From positions 124,001 to 188,000 of the forward strand of contig NZ_JACSDK010000015.1 of assembly GCF_014925385.1 (NCBI RefSeq): 64,000 nucleotides of DNA, written 5' to 3'. Below are positions 24,870 to 32,868 of this stretch, piece by piece. Position 1 is the stretch's first letter, and each line of letters begins with the position of its first letter. The DNA comes from Pelagibius marinus (GTDB taxonomy: Bacteria; Pseudomonadota; Alphaproteobacteria; Kiloniellales; Kiloniellaceae). The notes below the pieces were generated by a model. That model saw nothing but the letters and a program-made list of their open reading frames with translations. It searched no databases and was not told the DNA's origin. The translations under genes and the position numbers were made by a program.

Positions 24870-25003
24870 GAAAACTCCCCGAAGCAGGCACCGCCACCGG
24901 AACGGGCGGTCGCGGCGGCTGGAGACTAGCCCATCGCGGGCGGAGGATGAAAGCCTCGCAAAGGGCGTATCGATTCAAGGCCGACCTACGTAGATATTGG
25001 CAG

Positions 25004-26461
25004 ATGAGCCATAGACAGACGATCGAGGCCCTACCCTTGCTGCGCAGAGCGGTCCTGCTTTGCAGCCTGATCCTGGCCGCCGCCGGCGCCCCGTCGCGGC
25101 CGGCGGCCGCCCAGGACGCCCCCCTGAACACTGCGGGCGCCCGCCCCCTGCTGGCGCGCCGCGGCTTTGCCGCCCCCCCCGGCGGGGTCGGGACCCCGGC
25201 CGGCCTCGGCCGCGACGCGGCGGTGGTCGCCCTGCTGTCCGGGGCCGGCGAACGCGCGGTGACGCCGCCGCCGGCCTGGGTGGCGGACTGGACCCCGCCG
25301 CGCGTGAAACAGATGAGCGAGACCCAGCGCCTGGCCCTGCGCGCCACGCTGCGCGATGAGGCCGCCGAGCTGAAGACCTGGTGGCTGCGCGAGATGCTGG
25401 AAACGCCGACGCCGATCACCGAGGTGATGACGCTGTTCTGGCACAGTCACTTCACCTCCAGCCTGGAGAAGGTGAAGGCCCCCGCGCTGCTCTACCGCCA
25501 GAACGTGCTGCTGCGCCGCCACGCGCTCGGCAACTTCGCCGAGCTGCTGCGCGCCGTCGCCCGCGACCCGGCAATGCTGATCTACCTGGACAACGCGCGC
25601 AGCCGCCGACAGGCGCCCAACGAGAACTTCGCCCGCGAGCTGATGGAGCTCTTCACCCTGGGCGAGGGCCACTACACGGAAGCCGACCTGAAGGAGGCCG
25701 CGCGCGCCTTCACCGGCTGGAGCCTGGATCCCGACAGCGGAGAGTTCACCTTCCGCCCGCGCTGGCACGACGGCGGCGAGAAGCGGATCCTCGGCCGCCG
25801 GGGCGCCTTCGACGGCGACGACGTCGTCGGCCTGCTGCTGGCGCGCCCCGAAACGGCGGAGCTGATCGTCACCAAGCTGTGGCGCGCCTTCATTTCGGAA
25901 ACGCCGGACCCGGCCGAGGTGAGGCGCCTGGCGGCGGTCTTCCGCGACGCCGGCTACGAGATCAAGCCGCTGCTGGCCGCGCTTTTCACCAGCGAAGCCT
26001 TCTGGGCGGAGGAGAACCGCGGCCGCCTCGTGAAATCGCCGGTGGACTTCGTGGTCGGGAGCCTGCGCCTCTTCGACCTGCCAGTGCGCGAGGACCGCGA
26101 CCTGGCCTGGATGGTCCGCCGCCTGGGCCAGGATCTCTTCGATCCCCCCGACGTGAAGGGCTGGCCCGGCGGCACCCACTGGATCACCGGCGCCACCCTG
26201 CTGGACCGCCAGGCCCTCATCGCGCGGGTGACCGGCGCCGCAGAAAACGCCGCCATGACGAAGACCGGGGCGGGGCAGAACCGCCGCGCCGCCTTCTTCG
26301 ACCGCTGGGCGGCGCAGTTGCCGGAGGATTGGCAAGACGCCCGGGCGGTGACCCTGCTGGTGCTGGCGGTGCCCCCGGTGGACGTGCAAGTCCTGGACCG
26401 CCGCGCCAGCGGCGCGCTGGTCCGCAGCCTGCTGGCCGACCCGGCCTACCACGTAAAATGA
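25004..26461 (+). CDS. DUF1800 family protein
   Basis: Exported protein of 485 residues with a leader around residues 11-35 (LRRAVLLCSLILAAAGAP) and a DUF1800 domain. Family marks are LARRGFAAPPGGV, MTLFWHSHFTSSLEKVK, NENFARELMELFTLGEGHYT, EAARAFTGW and VTKLWRAFISE. DUF1800 proteins are nearly always encoded before a DUF1501 protein, as here, with an eight-base gap. The pair is of unknown function and is often linked to secreted or envelope-associated sulfatase-like roles. The ATG at 25004 is preferred because the longer frame to 24947 begins with a basic stretch and not with the leader. Confidence 0.9.
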   Translation: MSHRQTIEALPLLRRAVLLCSLILAAAGAPSRPAAAQDAPLNTAGARPLLARRGFAAPPGGVGTPAGLGRDAAVVALLSGAGERAVTPPPAWVADWTPPRVKQMSETQRLALRATLRDEAAELKTWWLREMLETPTPITEVMTLFWHSHFTSSLEKVKAPALLYRQNVLLRRHALGNFAELLRAVARDPAMLIYLDNARSRRQAPNENFARELMELFTLGEGHYTEADLKEAARAFTGWSLDPDSGEFTFRPRWHDGGEKRILGRRGAFDGDDVVGLLLARPETAELIVTKLWRAFISETPDPAEVRRLAAVFRDAGYEIKPLLAALFTSEAFWAEENRGRLVKSPVDFVVGSLRLFDLPVREDRDLAWMVRRLGQDLFDPPDVKGWPGGTHWITGATLLDRQALIARVTGAAENAAMTKTGAGQNRRAAFFDRWAAQLPEDWQDARAVTLLVLAVPPVDVQVLDRRASGALVRSLLADPAYHVK

Positions 26462-26468
26462 GGCGGCC

Positions 26469-27638
26469 ATGAGCTTCGAGATCACCCGCCGCCGCCTACT
26501 GACCGCCGCCGGCGCGGTTCCGCTTGCCGCCGGCCTGCCGGCAGGCCTGGCGCGCGCCGGTGAAGCGCCGCGGGTGCTGGTGCTGGTTGAGCTGAACGGC
26601 GGCAATGACGGCCTGAACAGCGTGGTGCCCTATGCCGACCCCGCCTACGCGGCGGCGCGGCCGACGCTGGCCGTGGCGCGCGACCGGGTGCTGCAGCTCG
26701 ACGCGCGCCTGGGCCTGCACCCGGCGCTGGCACCGCTGATGCCCCTGTGGCAGGCGCGCGAGATGACCCTGGCCCTGGGCGTCGGCTATGAACGGCCCAA
26801 CCGCTCCCACTTCCGCTCCATCGAGATCTGGAACAGCGCCTCCAGCGCCGGGGAGACCCTGCGGGAGGGCTGGCTGCACCGGGTGGTGACGGAGACCGGC
26901 GGCGGCACGGACTTCCTTCCCCGGGGCATCGTCCTCGGCGGGCCGGAGGGCCCGCTGTCCGGGCCGGCCATGACCACCGTGGTGCTGCGCGACCCGCGCC
27001 AGCTCAGCCGGGCCGCCGCGTTGCTGAAGGGTCGCGATGCGCCGCTGGCCAATCCCGCCCTCGCCCACATCCTGGCCGAGCGCGCCCGCATGCAGGGCGC
27101 CGCCCGGGACATCGCCCGCCGGCTGAAGGACGCCCCGCCGCTCACCACCGAATTTCCCAGGACCGCGCTGGGCCGCCAGCTGCAGCAGGCAGCATCGCTC
27201 ATCGCCGCCGGAGCCCCCGCTTCGGTGATCAAGGTCCAGCACAGCGGCTATGACACCCACGCCCGGCAGGCCGAAGCCCATGCGGCCTTGCTGGGCGAGC
27301 TGGCCGCGGGCCTCGCCGCCTTCCGCGCGGCCATGATCGAGGCCGGCGCCTGGCGGCGCACCCTGGTGATGACCTACGCGGAATTCGGACGCCGGGTGGC
27401 CGAGAACGCCAGCGGCGGCAGCGACCACGGGACCGCCGCACCGCATTTCCTGCTCGGCGGCCGCCTCCAAGGCGGCTTCCTGGGGGAGCAGCCGCCCCTC
27501 GGCAACCTGGAGGGCGGCGACCTGAAGCCCAGTCTGGATTTCCGCCGGCTCTATGCCGCCGTGGCCGGGGATTGGCTCGGCCTGCCGCCGGCCCCGGCCA
27601 GCCTGGGGCGCCACGCCCCCCTGCCGCTGATCGCCTGA
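26469..27638 (+). CDS. DUF1501 family protein, Tat-exported
   Basis: Exported protein of 389 residues with a twin-arginine-like leader (TRRRLLTAAGAVPLAAGLPA). The domain belongs to the alkaline-phosphatase/sulfatase-like DUF1501 family. Marks are LVELNGGNDGLNSVVPY, a metal-site-like Asn/Asp cluster, then KVQHSGYDTHARQAEAHAAL, MTYAEFGRRVAENASGGSDHG and TAAPHFLLGG. These are the conserved metal-binding regions of the superfamily. It is paired with the DUF1800 gene directly upstream. Catalytic activity of such proteins is not established. Confidence 0.92.
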   Translation: MSFEITRRRLLTAAGAVPLAAGLPAGLARAGEAPRVLVLVELNGGNDGLNSVVPYADPAYAAARPTLAVARDRVLQLDARLGLHPALAPLMPLWQAREMTLALGVGYERPNRSHFRSIEIWNSASSAGETLREGWLHRVVTETGGGTDFLPRGIVLGGPEGPLSGPAMTTVVLRDPRQLSRAAALLKGRDAPLANPALAHILAERARMQGAARDIARRLKDAPPLTTEFPRTALGRQLQQAASLIAAGAPASVIKVQHSGYDTHARQAEAHAALLGELAAGLAAFRAAMIEAGAWRRTLVMTYAEFGRRVAENASGGSDHGTAAPHFLLGGRLQGGFLGEQPPLGNLEGGDLKPSLDFRRLYAAVAGDWLGLPPAPASLGRHAPLPLIA

Positions 27639-27766
27639 CGGGGCGGAAATCCCGGGAAACCTTGCCGCCGGCCTTGGCCCTGGCTTTGGGGGCCCGCATC
27701 TGATAGGAAACCGCCGCTGCCGGCGCGCGGGCGCCGGCCCTTTCAGCCAGCCAGGAAACCAGGGAT

Positions 27767-28336
27767 ATGACCGAACCGCGCTTTGCTTCTTCGCCTCTCG
27801 GGATCGCCGTCGGCGTCGCCGCCATGGTGTTCATCGTCGGCCTGTCGAACTATGCGGTGCAGTTCCCCATCAACGACTGGCTGACCTGGGGGGCGCTCAC
27901 CTATCCCGTCGCCTTCCTGGTGACCGACCTGACCAACCGCAGCCTGGGACCCAAGGCCGCCCGCCAGGTGATCTACGCGGGCTTCGCCCTGGCCGTGGTG
28001 CTGTCGGTCTGGCTCGCCACGCCGCGCATCGCCATCGCCTCGGGCGGCGCCTTCCTGGTCGCCCAGCTGCTGGATGTCGCGGTGTTCAACCGCCTGCGCG
28101 CGGGCGTGTGGTGGCGCGCGCCGGTCGTTTCCTCCACGCTGGGCTCGATCGTCGACACGGCGCTGTTCTTCTCCATCGCCTTCGCCGGCACCGGCCTGCC
28201 CTGGGTTACCTGGGCGTTGGGTGATTTCGGCGCCAAGATGGCGATGGCCGGCTGCCTGCTGATCCCCTTCCGCCTGCTGATGCCTGCGCTGCGCCCGCAC
28301 TTCGCCCCCGGCGACCTGCCGAACGCGTCCAGCTAG
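27767..28336 (+). CDS. Queuosine precursor transporter (YhhQ/DUF165 family)
   Basis: Inner-membrane protein of 189 residues with five to six helices that imports preQ0/preQ1 or queuine for tRNA queuosine. Family marks are the N-terminal NYAVQFPINDWLTWGALTYP, the conserved FLVTDLTNRSLG motif, and SGGAFLVAQLLDVAVFNRLR followed by SSTLGSIVDTALFF. The gene has a GGGA site before the ATG. I looked for a preQ1 riboswitch in the 128-base leader and did not find its conserved parts. The downstream hairpin at 28347-28374 separates it from a convergent small gene. Confidence 0.93.
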   Translation: MTEPRFASSPLGIAVGVAAMVFIVGLSNYAVQFPINDWLTWGALTYPVAFLVTDLTNRSLGPKAARQVIYAGFALAVVLSVWLATPRIAIASGGAFLVAQLLDVAVFNRLRAGVWWRAPVVSSTLGSIVDTALFFSIAFAGTGLPWVTWALGDFGAKMAMAGCLLIPFRLLMPALRPHFAPGDLPNASS

Positions 28337-28346
28337 ACTTCGGACA

Positions 28347-28374
28347 ACCGGGCACCAGGCCGGCAAGGCCCGGT
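28347..28374. terminator. Short hairpin between convergent genes
   Basis: ACCGGGC (28347-28353) pairs with GCCCGGT (28368-28374) around a 14-base loop. It lies between the transporter stop and the stop of the convergent small secreted-protein gene. No T-tract. Confidence 0.45.
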
Positions 28375-28679
28375 CAGCACGCCCGGTTCTCCGGGTTTTC
28401 GCAGGGGTGAATCTCGAAGGGCTGGAAAGCGCTGTCGCGATAGGCGTCGAAGGTGCGCTTGTCGAGGCAGTGCACCTTGGCGAGGATCACGAGATCGCCG
28501 TTCACCTCCCGCTCGACCACCTGGCTGAAGAAGGCCACCTCGCAGTCGTAGTCACGCGCCATCTGGGCGGTCAGTTCGCTCTGCCAGCCCTCCTCCTGCG
28601 CCTGCACCGGCTGCGCGGCGAACGGCAGCGCCAGGCACAAGGCCAAGCCTGCGAGCAAGGAAATCAATCTTTCTGCCAT
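28374..28679 (-). CDS. Small secreted hypothetical protein
   Basis: Exported 101-residue protein with signal peptide ISLLAGLALCLALPFAAQPV cleaved near QAQEE. The mature ~73 residues include AQMARDYDCEVAFFSQVVER, EVNGDLVILAKVHCLDKRTFD and two further Cys near the C-terminus (PCENPENRAC), so four Cys could form two disulfides. I do not recognise the family. Codon use and GC content look like the neighbours. It lies convergent to the YhhQ gene and 127 bases from the CHASE2 gene. Confidence 0.72.
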   Translation of the reverse strand: MAERLISLLAGLALCLALPFAAQPVQAQEEGWQSELTAQMARDYDCEVAFFSQVVEREVNGDLVILAKVHCLDKRTFDAYRDSAFQPFEIHPCENPENRAC

Positions 28680-28806
28680 GGCCGCGGTTCCTCCTTCTCA
28701 AAGGCCGGCGATCCAAGGAAAGGTAGGACAGCATCCACCGCCGCCGCCTGCCGGGCATTGACCTGCCTCAAGCGCCCCCCGCGCAGGTTTTTGGGGAAGC
28801 GGCGCG

Positions 28807-30096
28807 TCAGGCGGCGCGCAGACGCGGGCGCAGGCGCTTGGCGCCGCGGTAGCTCAAAGCCCCGGCGATGGCGATGGCGATGGCCGCCAAGGGCTGGGCC
28901 AGCGGCATCAGCCAATTCTCCTGCGCCAGCATGACCACAGCCAGATAGGCCCAGCCGACGAGGAAGACGGGCAGCGCCGGGATCACCAGCACGCCGGGAA
29001 CCCGCAGCACGGCGAAGGCCGCGGCCATGGCGAGCAGGCCGCTGACCAGGGCGGCGGCGTAAAGCGGCAGCGTCTTGACCGCATCGCGCTGCAGGAGATT
29101 GCGCACCGCCAACGCGGTCACGACCACCTCCGGCGTGGTGGCGCCGTCGTCGACCCCGAGCAGGCTCTGCATCACCGGCAGGCGGCAGCGCGCGGCGGCA
29201 CGGTCGGCGTTGTGCACGTCGAGAAAGCGGGCCGCCGTCACCTTGCGGACGCGCGGCGCGTCGCTGCGCCCGAAGAGCACCACACGGTTGTCGAAGTGCT
29301 TGCGGAAGAAGGTCTCCTCGCCCTCCTCGGCACAGGCATAGAGATCGCCCAGGGAGAACATCGGGATGCCGCCGTCGCCACCCTGGAAGTTCAGCAGCAT
29401 GGCGTTGTCGTCCGAGCCCGGCACCGCATAGCGCCCCAGCATCAGGGCATCGCCGTTCAGCAGATGCGGCCGCTCGCCGACGACGCGGGCCGCCAGTTCC
29501 AGCGCCAGGGAGGGGTTGAGGCTGACGGTGCCGGTGCTGTCGCGGCTGCTCTCATACAGGGCCGCGCGGCGCAGCACGCCGTCGCCGTCGGCACGCAGCG
29601 CGATGCGGCGCAGATTACGGTCGCCGCCCACGGCCTCGACATAGTCGGGCAGCGGGCCGAGCCGCTCGGGGGCGGGGGCGCGGCGGCCGAGCACGATGCG
29701 CCCCTCCTTGCCGGCGCGCGCCAGCACGGCCAGGTAGTCGGCGTCATAGCCTTCCTGCAGGCCCTCGCCGGAGGTGGCGAAGCTCTCGTGCTGGGCGACG
29801 ACCAGGGCGCCGCCCGTGAGGACACGGTCCATCACGGCGGCGATCTGCGGCGTCCAGAGTTCCTGGGGCAGGCGATCGAAGGGCGGGCGCAGCGCCGTCT
29901 CGCGGTCCAGCGCCACCACCACCACGGGCGAGCCGCCCGGCGGGCTGGGATGGGCGCTCTGGCCGTAGATCTCCTGGCGCGCGCGCAGCAGCAGGTCGTA
30001 GGCGCCGCCCTCCAGGCCGCGCAGCGGCGGCTGGACGGCCAGATAAGCCGCCAGGCAAGCAATCACCAGTGCCGCAAGCCCGTCAATCCAACGCAT
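28807..30096 (-). CDS. CHASE2 domain-containing membrane protein without output domain
   Basis: Protein of 429 residues with one N-terminal helix (DGLAALVIACLAAYLAVQPP), a large extracytoplasmic CHASE2 sensor domain and three helices at the C-terminus. CHASE2 marks are YDLLLRARQ near residue 33, SPVVVVALDRETAL, and VLFGRSDAPRVRKV before the helices. After the third helix only RGAKRLRPRLRAA remains. CHASE2 normally precedes an adenylate cyclase, histidine kinase or GGDEF domain; here the chain stops at the membrane, so it must act through another protein or is a remnant. It is monocistronic; the stop codon is clean, with no frameshift visible after it. Confidence 0.85.
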   Translation of the reverse strand: MRWIDGLAALVIACLAAYLAVQPPLRGLEGGAYDLLLRARQEIYGQSAHPSPPGGSPVVVVALDRETALRPPFDRLPQELWTPQIAAVMDRVLTGGALVVAQHESFATSGEGLQEGYDADYLAVLARAGKEGRIVLGRRAPAPERLGPLPDYVEAVGGDRNLRRIALRADGDGVLRRAALYESSRDSTGTVSLNPSLALELAARVVGERPHLLNGDALMLGRYAVPGSDDNAMLLNFQGGDGGIPMFSLGDLYACAEEGEETFFRKHFDNRVVLFGRSDAPRVRKVTAARFLDVHNADRAAARCRLPVMQSLLGVDDGATTPEVVVTALAVRNLLQRDAVKTLPLYAAALVSGLLAMAAAFAVLRVPGVLVIPALPVFLVGWAYLAVVMLAQENWLMPLAQPLAAIAIAIAGALSYRGAKRLRPRLRAA

Positions 30097-30497
30097 TGCC
30101 TGTAGGCCCCCCCTTGGGACCGCCCCCGCCGCCAGTCGCGAAACATAATTCTGAATTAAAACAGGCCACTGGGAGAAAACAAATCTGGGGTGAATCTCTA
30201 AATGCCCCAGAGAAGCTTACCGGAGTGTTAAGCCGCGGGTCCCGGGCGCAGGAAACCGCGACACAGCAAGGACTTGGTGGCCCCGGGAGGCGCCCGGGGG
30301 ACGAATCGGCGCAACCGGGAATAAAGCCGCCAGGTGCGGGTCTATCGAGGAAAAGCTTTCGCCTTTCCGGGACCATGTCTTTGCGGGCGTGCCCTTCCCT
30401 CACAGCCCGTAATGGCGGCCGGTGCGGCTCTCTCCCCTAGCGCCGGCCGCCTCCCCGCCCCGGAACAGCCCGTTTTTCGTAACCGGAGAATTGACCA
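30097..30497. other. Divergent intergenic region of about 400 bases
   Basis: Lies between the CHASE2 gene (minus) and a lipoprotein gene (plus) and must carry both promoters. It holds a relatively AT-rich stretch at 30140-30200 with the palindrome AATTC-T-GAATT at 30147-30157. Apart from that I see no conserved structure and no convincing coding frame. Confidence 0.45.
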
Positions 30498-30764
30498 ATG
30501 ACCAAATCGCTTCTTCTTTCCTCCTTCGCCGCCGCCACCGTGGCCTTCACGCTCGCCGCCTGCGACGAGCAGCAGGCCACCGACAGCAGCACTTCCGTAC
30601 CGATGCAGCAGCAGGGCGCCATGCCCAGCGGGGAAAGCGCCGCCACGCCGGCGATGCCGGAGGCCGGCGAGCCCCAGGCCATGGAGCCCCAGGCCATGGA
30701 GCCCATGCCGACGGAGCCCGAGACGGTGACACCGGAGGGCGAAGAGCCGGCTACCAGCCAGTAA
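30498..30764 (+). CDS. Small acidic lipoprotein
   Basis: Protein of 88 residues with a type-II signal peptide: MTKSLLLSSFAAATVAFTLAAC, where LAAC is the lipobox and Cys22 would be lipidated. The mature 67 residues are low-complexity and rich in Pro, Glu, Met, Gln and Ala, with a duplicated block QAMEPQAMEPMPTEPE. No known domain. GGAG lies about ten bases before the ATG. It ends about 280 bases before the ECF sigma gene. Function unknown; possibly a cell-envelope stress reporter under the neighbouring sigma factor, which is speculation. Confidence 0.72.
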   Translation: MTKSLLLSSFAAATVAFTLAACDEQQATDSSTSVPMQQQGAMPSGESAATPAMPEAGEPQAMEPQAMEPMPTEPETVTPEGEEPATSQ

Positions 30765-31043
30765 CCGCCAAAGCGCCCGAGGGGGCGTGGCGAAGCTGCA
30801 AAGCGCGGGAAACACCGGCCTGATGCAGGCCCAGTTGGGCCGGTGCTGCGCCCATCGGAACCGCCGTCAAAAGCAACAAAGAGATTTGCCATGATTGCGG
30901 CAGCGACCGACATAATTCGCCACAAATCGGCCCCCTTAAGGTTCCACGACAGTCTCCGGCGGCCTGCCTACCTTCCGATCCTGCGGGACGGCGCGATGCC
31001 GGCCGCAGGAACCAAGAAGGTTGCAACAACGGAGGCGAAAAGC

Positions 31044-31637
31044 GTGGCAAAAGCGGACGAGACGGTTCTGGAACATATTCCCGCCCTGCGCCGCTATGCG
31101 CGCTCCCTGACCGGCGACGCCGTGGAAGCGGACGATCTGGTGCAGGAGAGCTTGAGCCGGGCCCTGGCCCGGCGGCAAAAACAGGGCGCGAAGGCGAACG
31201 AGATCCGCAATCTGCGGGCCTATCTCTTCACCATCCTGCACAACGCCCACGTCGACCGCCTGGGCGAGCGGCGCCGCTGGACCTACAGCATTCCCGCCGA
31301 GGTGTTGGAGAACCGCCTCGCGCAGCCGGCGCCGCAGTACGGGCAGCTGGAGCTGAACGACCTGGCGGCGGCCTTGCAGCGTCTGCCCGAGGAGCAGCGC
31401 CAGGCGGTCCTGCTGGTCGGCTATGAGGGCATGGCCTACAAGGACGCCGCACAGGTGCTGGAAGTGCCCATCGGCACGGTGATGTCGCGTCTGTCGCGCG
31501 GCCGCGAGGCGCTGCGCCGCATGATGGCGGGCGCGCCGCTGGCGAATCTGCGGCCGGTCGCCGGCCGGGGCACGAGGCAGGGCGCGGAAACGAAGGCGGC
31601 GGCCGCCCGGCAAGGAAACCTACGGAAGGCGAGATGA
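31044..31637 (+). CDS. ECF-type RNA polymerase sigma factor
   Basis: Extracytoplasmic-function sigma factor of 197 residues. Region 2 is PALRRYARSLTGDAVEADDL and VQESLSRALARR; region 4 is LPEEQRQAVLLVGYEGMAYK with DAAQVLEVPIGTVMSRLSRG. A basic tail of about 40 residues follows. The start is GTG at 31044 with GGAGG at 31031-31035; ATGs at 30996 and 30891 are in frame but without ribosome-binding sites, and the residues they add are not sigma-like. The stop overlaps the anti-sigma gene as ATGA. I found no GGAAC-type autoregulatory promoter I could defend. Confidence 0.93.
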   Translation: MAKADETVLEHIPALRRYARSLTGDAVEADDLVQESLSRALARRQKQGAKANEIRNLRAYLFTILHNAHVDRLGERRRWTYSIPAEVLENRLAQPAPQYGQLELNDLAAALQRLPEEQRQAVLLVGYEGMAYKDAAQVLEVPIGTVMSRLSRGREALRRMMAGAPLANLRPVAGRGTRQGAETKAAAARQGNLRKAR

Positions 31638-32665
31638 CGCCCACATGGCACGATAACGACAACGGCATCCCCGAGGAGGAGCTGCAGGCCTACGTCGACG
31701 GCGAGCTCGACGGCCGCCGGCGCGCGGCCATCGAGGCCTATCTGGCCACCAACAGCGCGGAGGCCGCGCGCGTCGCCGCCTATCGCGCGCAGAACATCGG
31801 GCTGCACGCCCTCTTCGACCCGGCGCGGCACAGCGACGACAGCGCCGCGCCGCCGCGGATCACAGAACTTGCCCAGCAGCTCGATGCGGAGCTGCGCGGA
31901 AACGCGAAGCATCCCCGGCGCAGCGGCTTCTTGCGTGGCCATCGCGCCATCGCCGCTTCGCTCGCGCTGCTGCTCACCGCCGGCACCGCGGGCGGACTGG
32001 CCCTCTTGCAGAGCGGCTGGAACCACGATCCCCTGGTCGCCTTCACCCGCCAGGCCGTGAGCGACACGCCCCTGCAGCTCGCCAGTTCCGCGCCGCAGTC
32101 CGGCGCCGAGATCCAGACCAGCGCCGCCGAGGACGGGACGCGCCAGGTCGTCACCTGGCTGGCCGCCCAGCCGGGCAAGGCGCCGACCCGCCTGCCGGAC
32201 CTCGAAGCCCTCGGCTTCGAACTGGTGGCCGAGCGCGTCATCACCACCAGCAGCGGCCAGCCGGCCGCGCAGCTGCTCTATCAGAACGACGAGGGCCAGC
32301 GCGTCACGCTCTACATGCGCGCCGGCGGCAAGGCGGGCAAGACCAGCTTCACCTTCACCCGTGAGGGTGAGGCCGCGCAGTTCTTCTGGCAGGACAGCCA
32401 CATGGCCTACAGCCTGGTCGGCAAGATGGCGCAGGACCAGCTGCTGCGCATCGCCGAGGCGGTGAGCCGCAGCCTGCAGCAAAGCACCGAGGAGCCCGCC
32501 GCGCCGGGGACCGCGCCAATGGCGCCTCTGGAGCCGGCGGTGCAGTCCGACAGCGACAAGCCCGTCGCGCCCCTGCCCATCCCCCCATCGAACGACGGCA
32601 CCCTGGCGCCGGAATCGCCCCTGCCCCTGCCCGAGCGCAGTGCGGAGACGCCCAAGGAAACCTGA
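31634..32665 (+). CDS. Anti-sigma factor, membrane-bound
   Basis: Protein of 343 residues coupled to the ECF gene by a four-base overlap. The cytoplasmic N-terminus EELQAYVDGELDGRRRAAIEAYL matches the anti-sigma helix bundle. One membrane helix follows at about 103-124 (AIAASLALLLTAGTAGG), then a periplasmic domain with KAPTRLPDLEALGFELVAER and a Pro/Ala-rich C-terminus. The H-x3-C-x2-C zinc motif of ZAS-type anti-sigmas is absent, so this is a non-zinc variant. It would hold the sigma factor at the membrane until an envelope signal releases it. An inverted repeat lies just downstream. Confidence 0.88.
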   Translation: MTPTWHDNDNGIPEEELQAYVDGELDGRRRAAIEAYLATNSAEAARVAAYRAQNIGLHALFDPARHSDDSAAPPRITELAQQLDAELRGNAKHPRRSGFLRGHRAIAASLALLLTAGTAGGLALLQSGWNHDPLVAFTRQAVSDTPLQLASSAPQSGAEIQTSAAEDGTRQVVTWLAAQPGKAPTRLPDLEALGFELVAERVITTSSGQPAAQLLYQNDEGQRVTLYMRAGGKAGKTSFTFTREGEAAQFFWQDSHMAYSLVGKMAQDQLLRIAEAVSRSLQQSTEEPAAPGTAPMAPLEPAVQSDSDKPVAPLPIPPSNDGTLAPESPLPLPERSAETPKET

Positions 32666-32672
32666 GGCGACT

Positions 32673-32696
32673 TTGAGTCGGCGCAGCCCGACTCAA
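32673..32696 (+). terminator. Inverted repeat after the sigma/anti-sigma operon
   Basis: TTGAGTCGG (32673-32681) and CCGACTCAA (32688-32696) form a perfect 9-bp stem with a six-base loop, seven bases after the anti-sigma stop. It lacks a T-tract. It is probably a transcription stop or a 3'-end stabiliser. Confidence 0.55.
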
Positions 32697-32762
32697 TCTA
32701 AGAATTGGTTCTTCACCCCACCGTAAATCCGAGCGTGCCAATTGGACTGCCGTCCAGTCCTT

Positions 32763-32858
32763 CTAGCGCGTTTTGACAGCGGCGAAGACCTCGCGCGGAC
32801 TTGCCGCAAGGTCGCGCTCAATCACGAAGGTCGCGTGCATCGCTGAACAGTCACTCAT
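32763..32858 (-). pseudogene. Truncated SRPBCC/AHSA1 domain gene (N-terminal stump)
   Basis: A 31-codon frame begins at ATG 32858, ten bases after the SnoaL-like stop, and encodes MSDCSAMHATFVIERDLAAS plus PREVFAAVKTR before a TAG. The segment ATFVIERDLAASPREVFAAV is the first strand and helix of SRPBCC (AHSA1-like) proteins, which are usually about 150 residues. The rest of the domain is missing. The break falls after PREVFAAV and is followed by non-homologous sequence. In intact loci SnoaL/NTF2-like, SRPBCC and a small winged-helix regulator often occur together, and that is the arrangement here. It reads as a deletion remnant. Confidence 0.65.
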
Positions 32859-32868
32859 CGTCTTCTCG

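Noticed and set aside
27639-27766. preQ1 riboswitch before the queuosine-precursor transporter
   Set aside because: The leader lacks the conserved preQ1-I or preQ1-II core.
30843-31043. N-terminal extension of the ECF sigma factor to ATG 30843 or 30891
   Set aside because: The added residues do not resemble sigma region 2 and the GTG at 31044 has GGAGG at the right distance.
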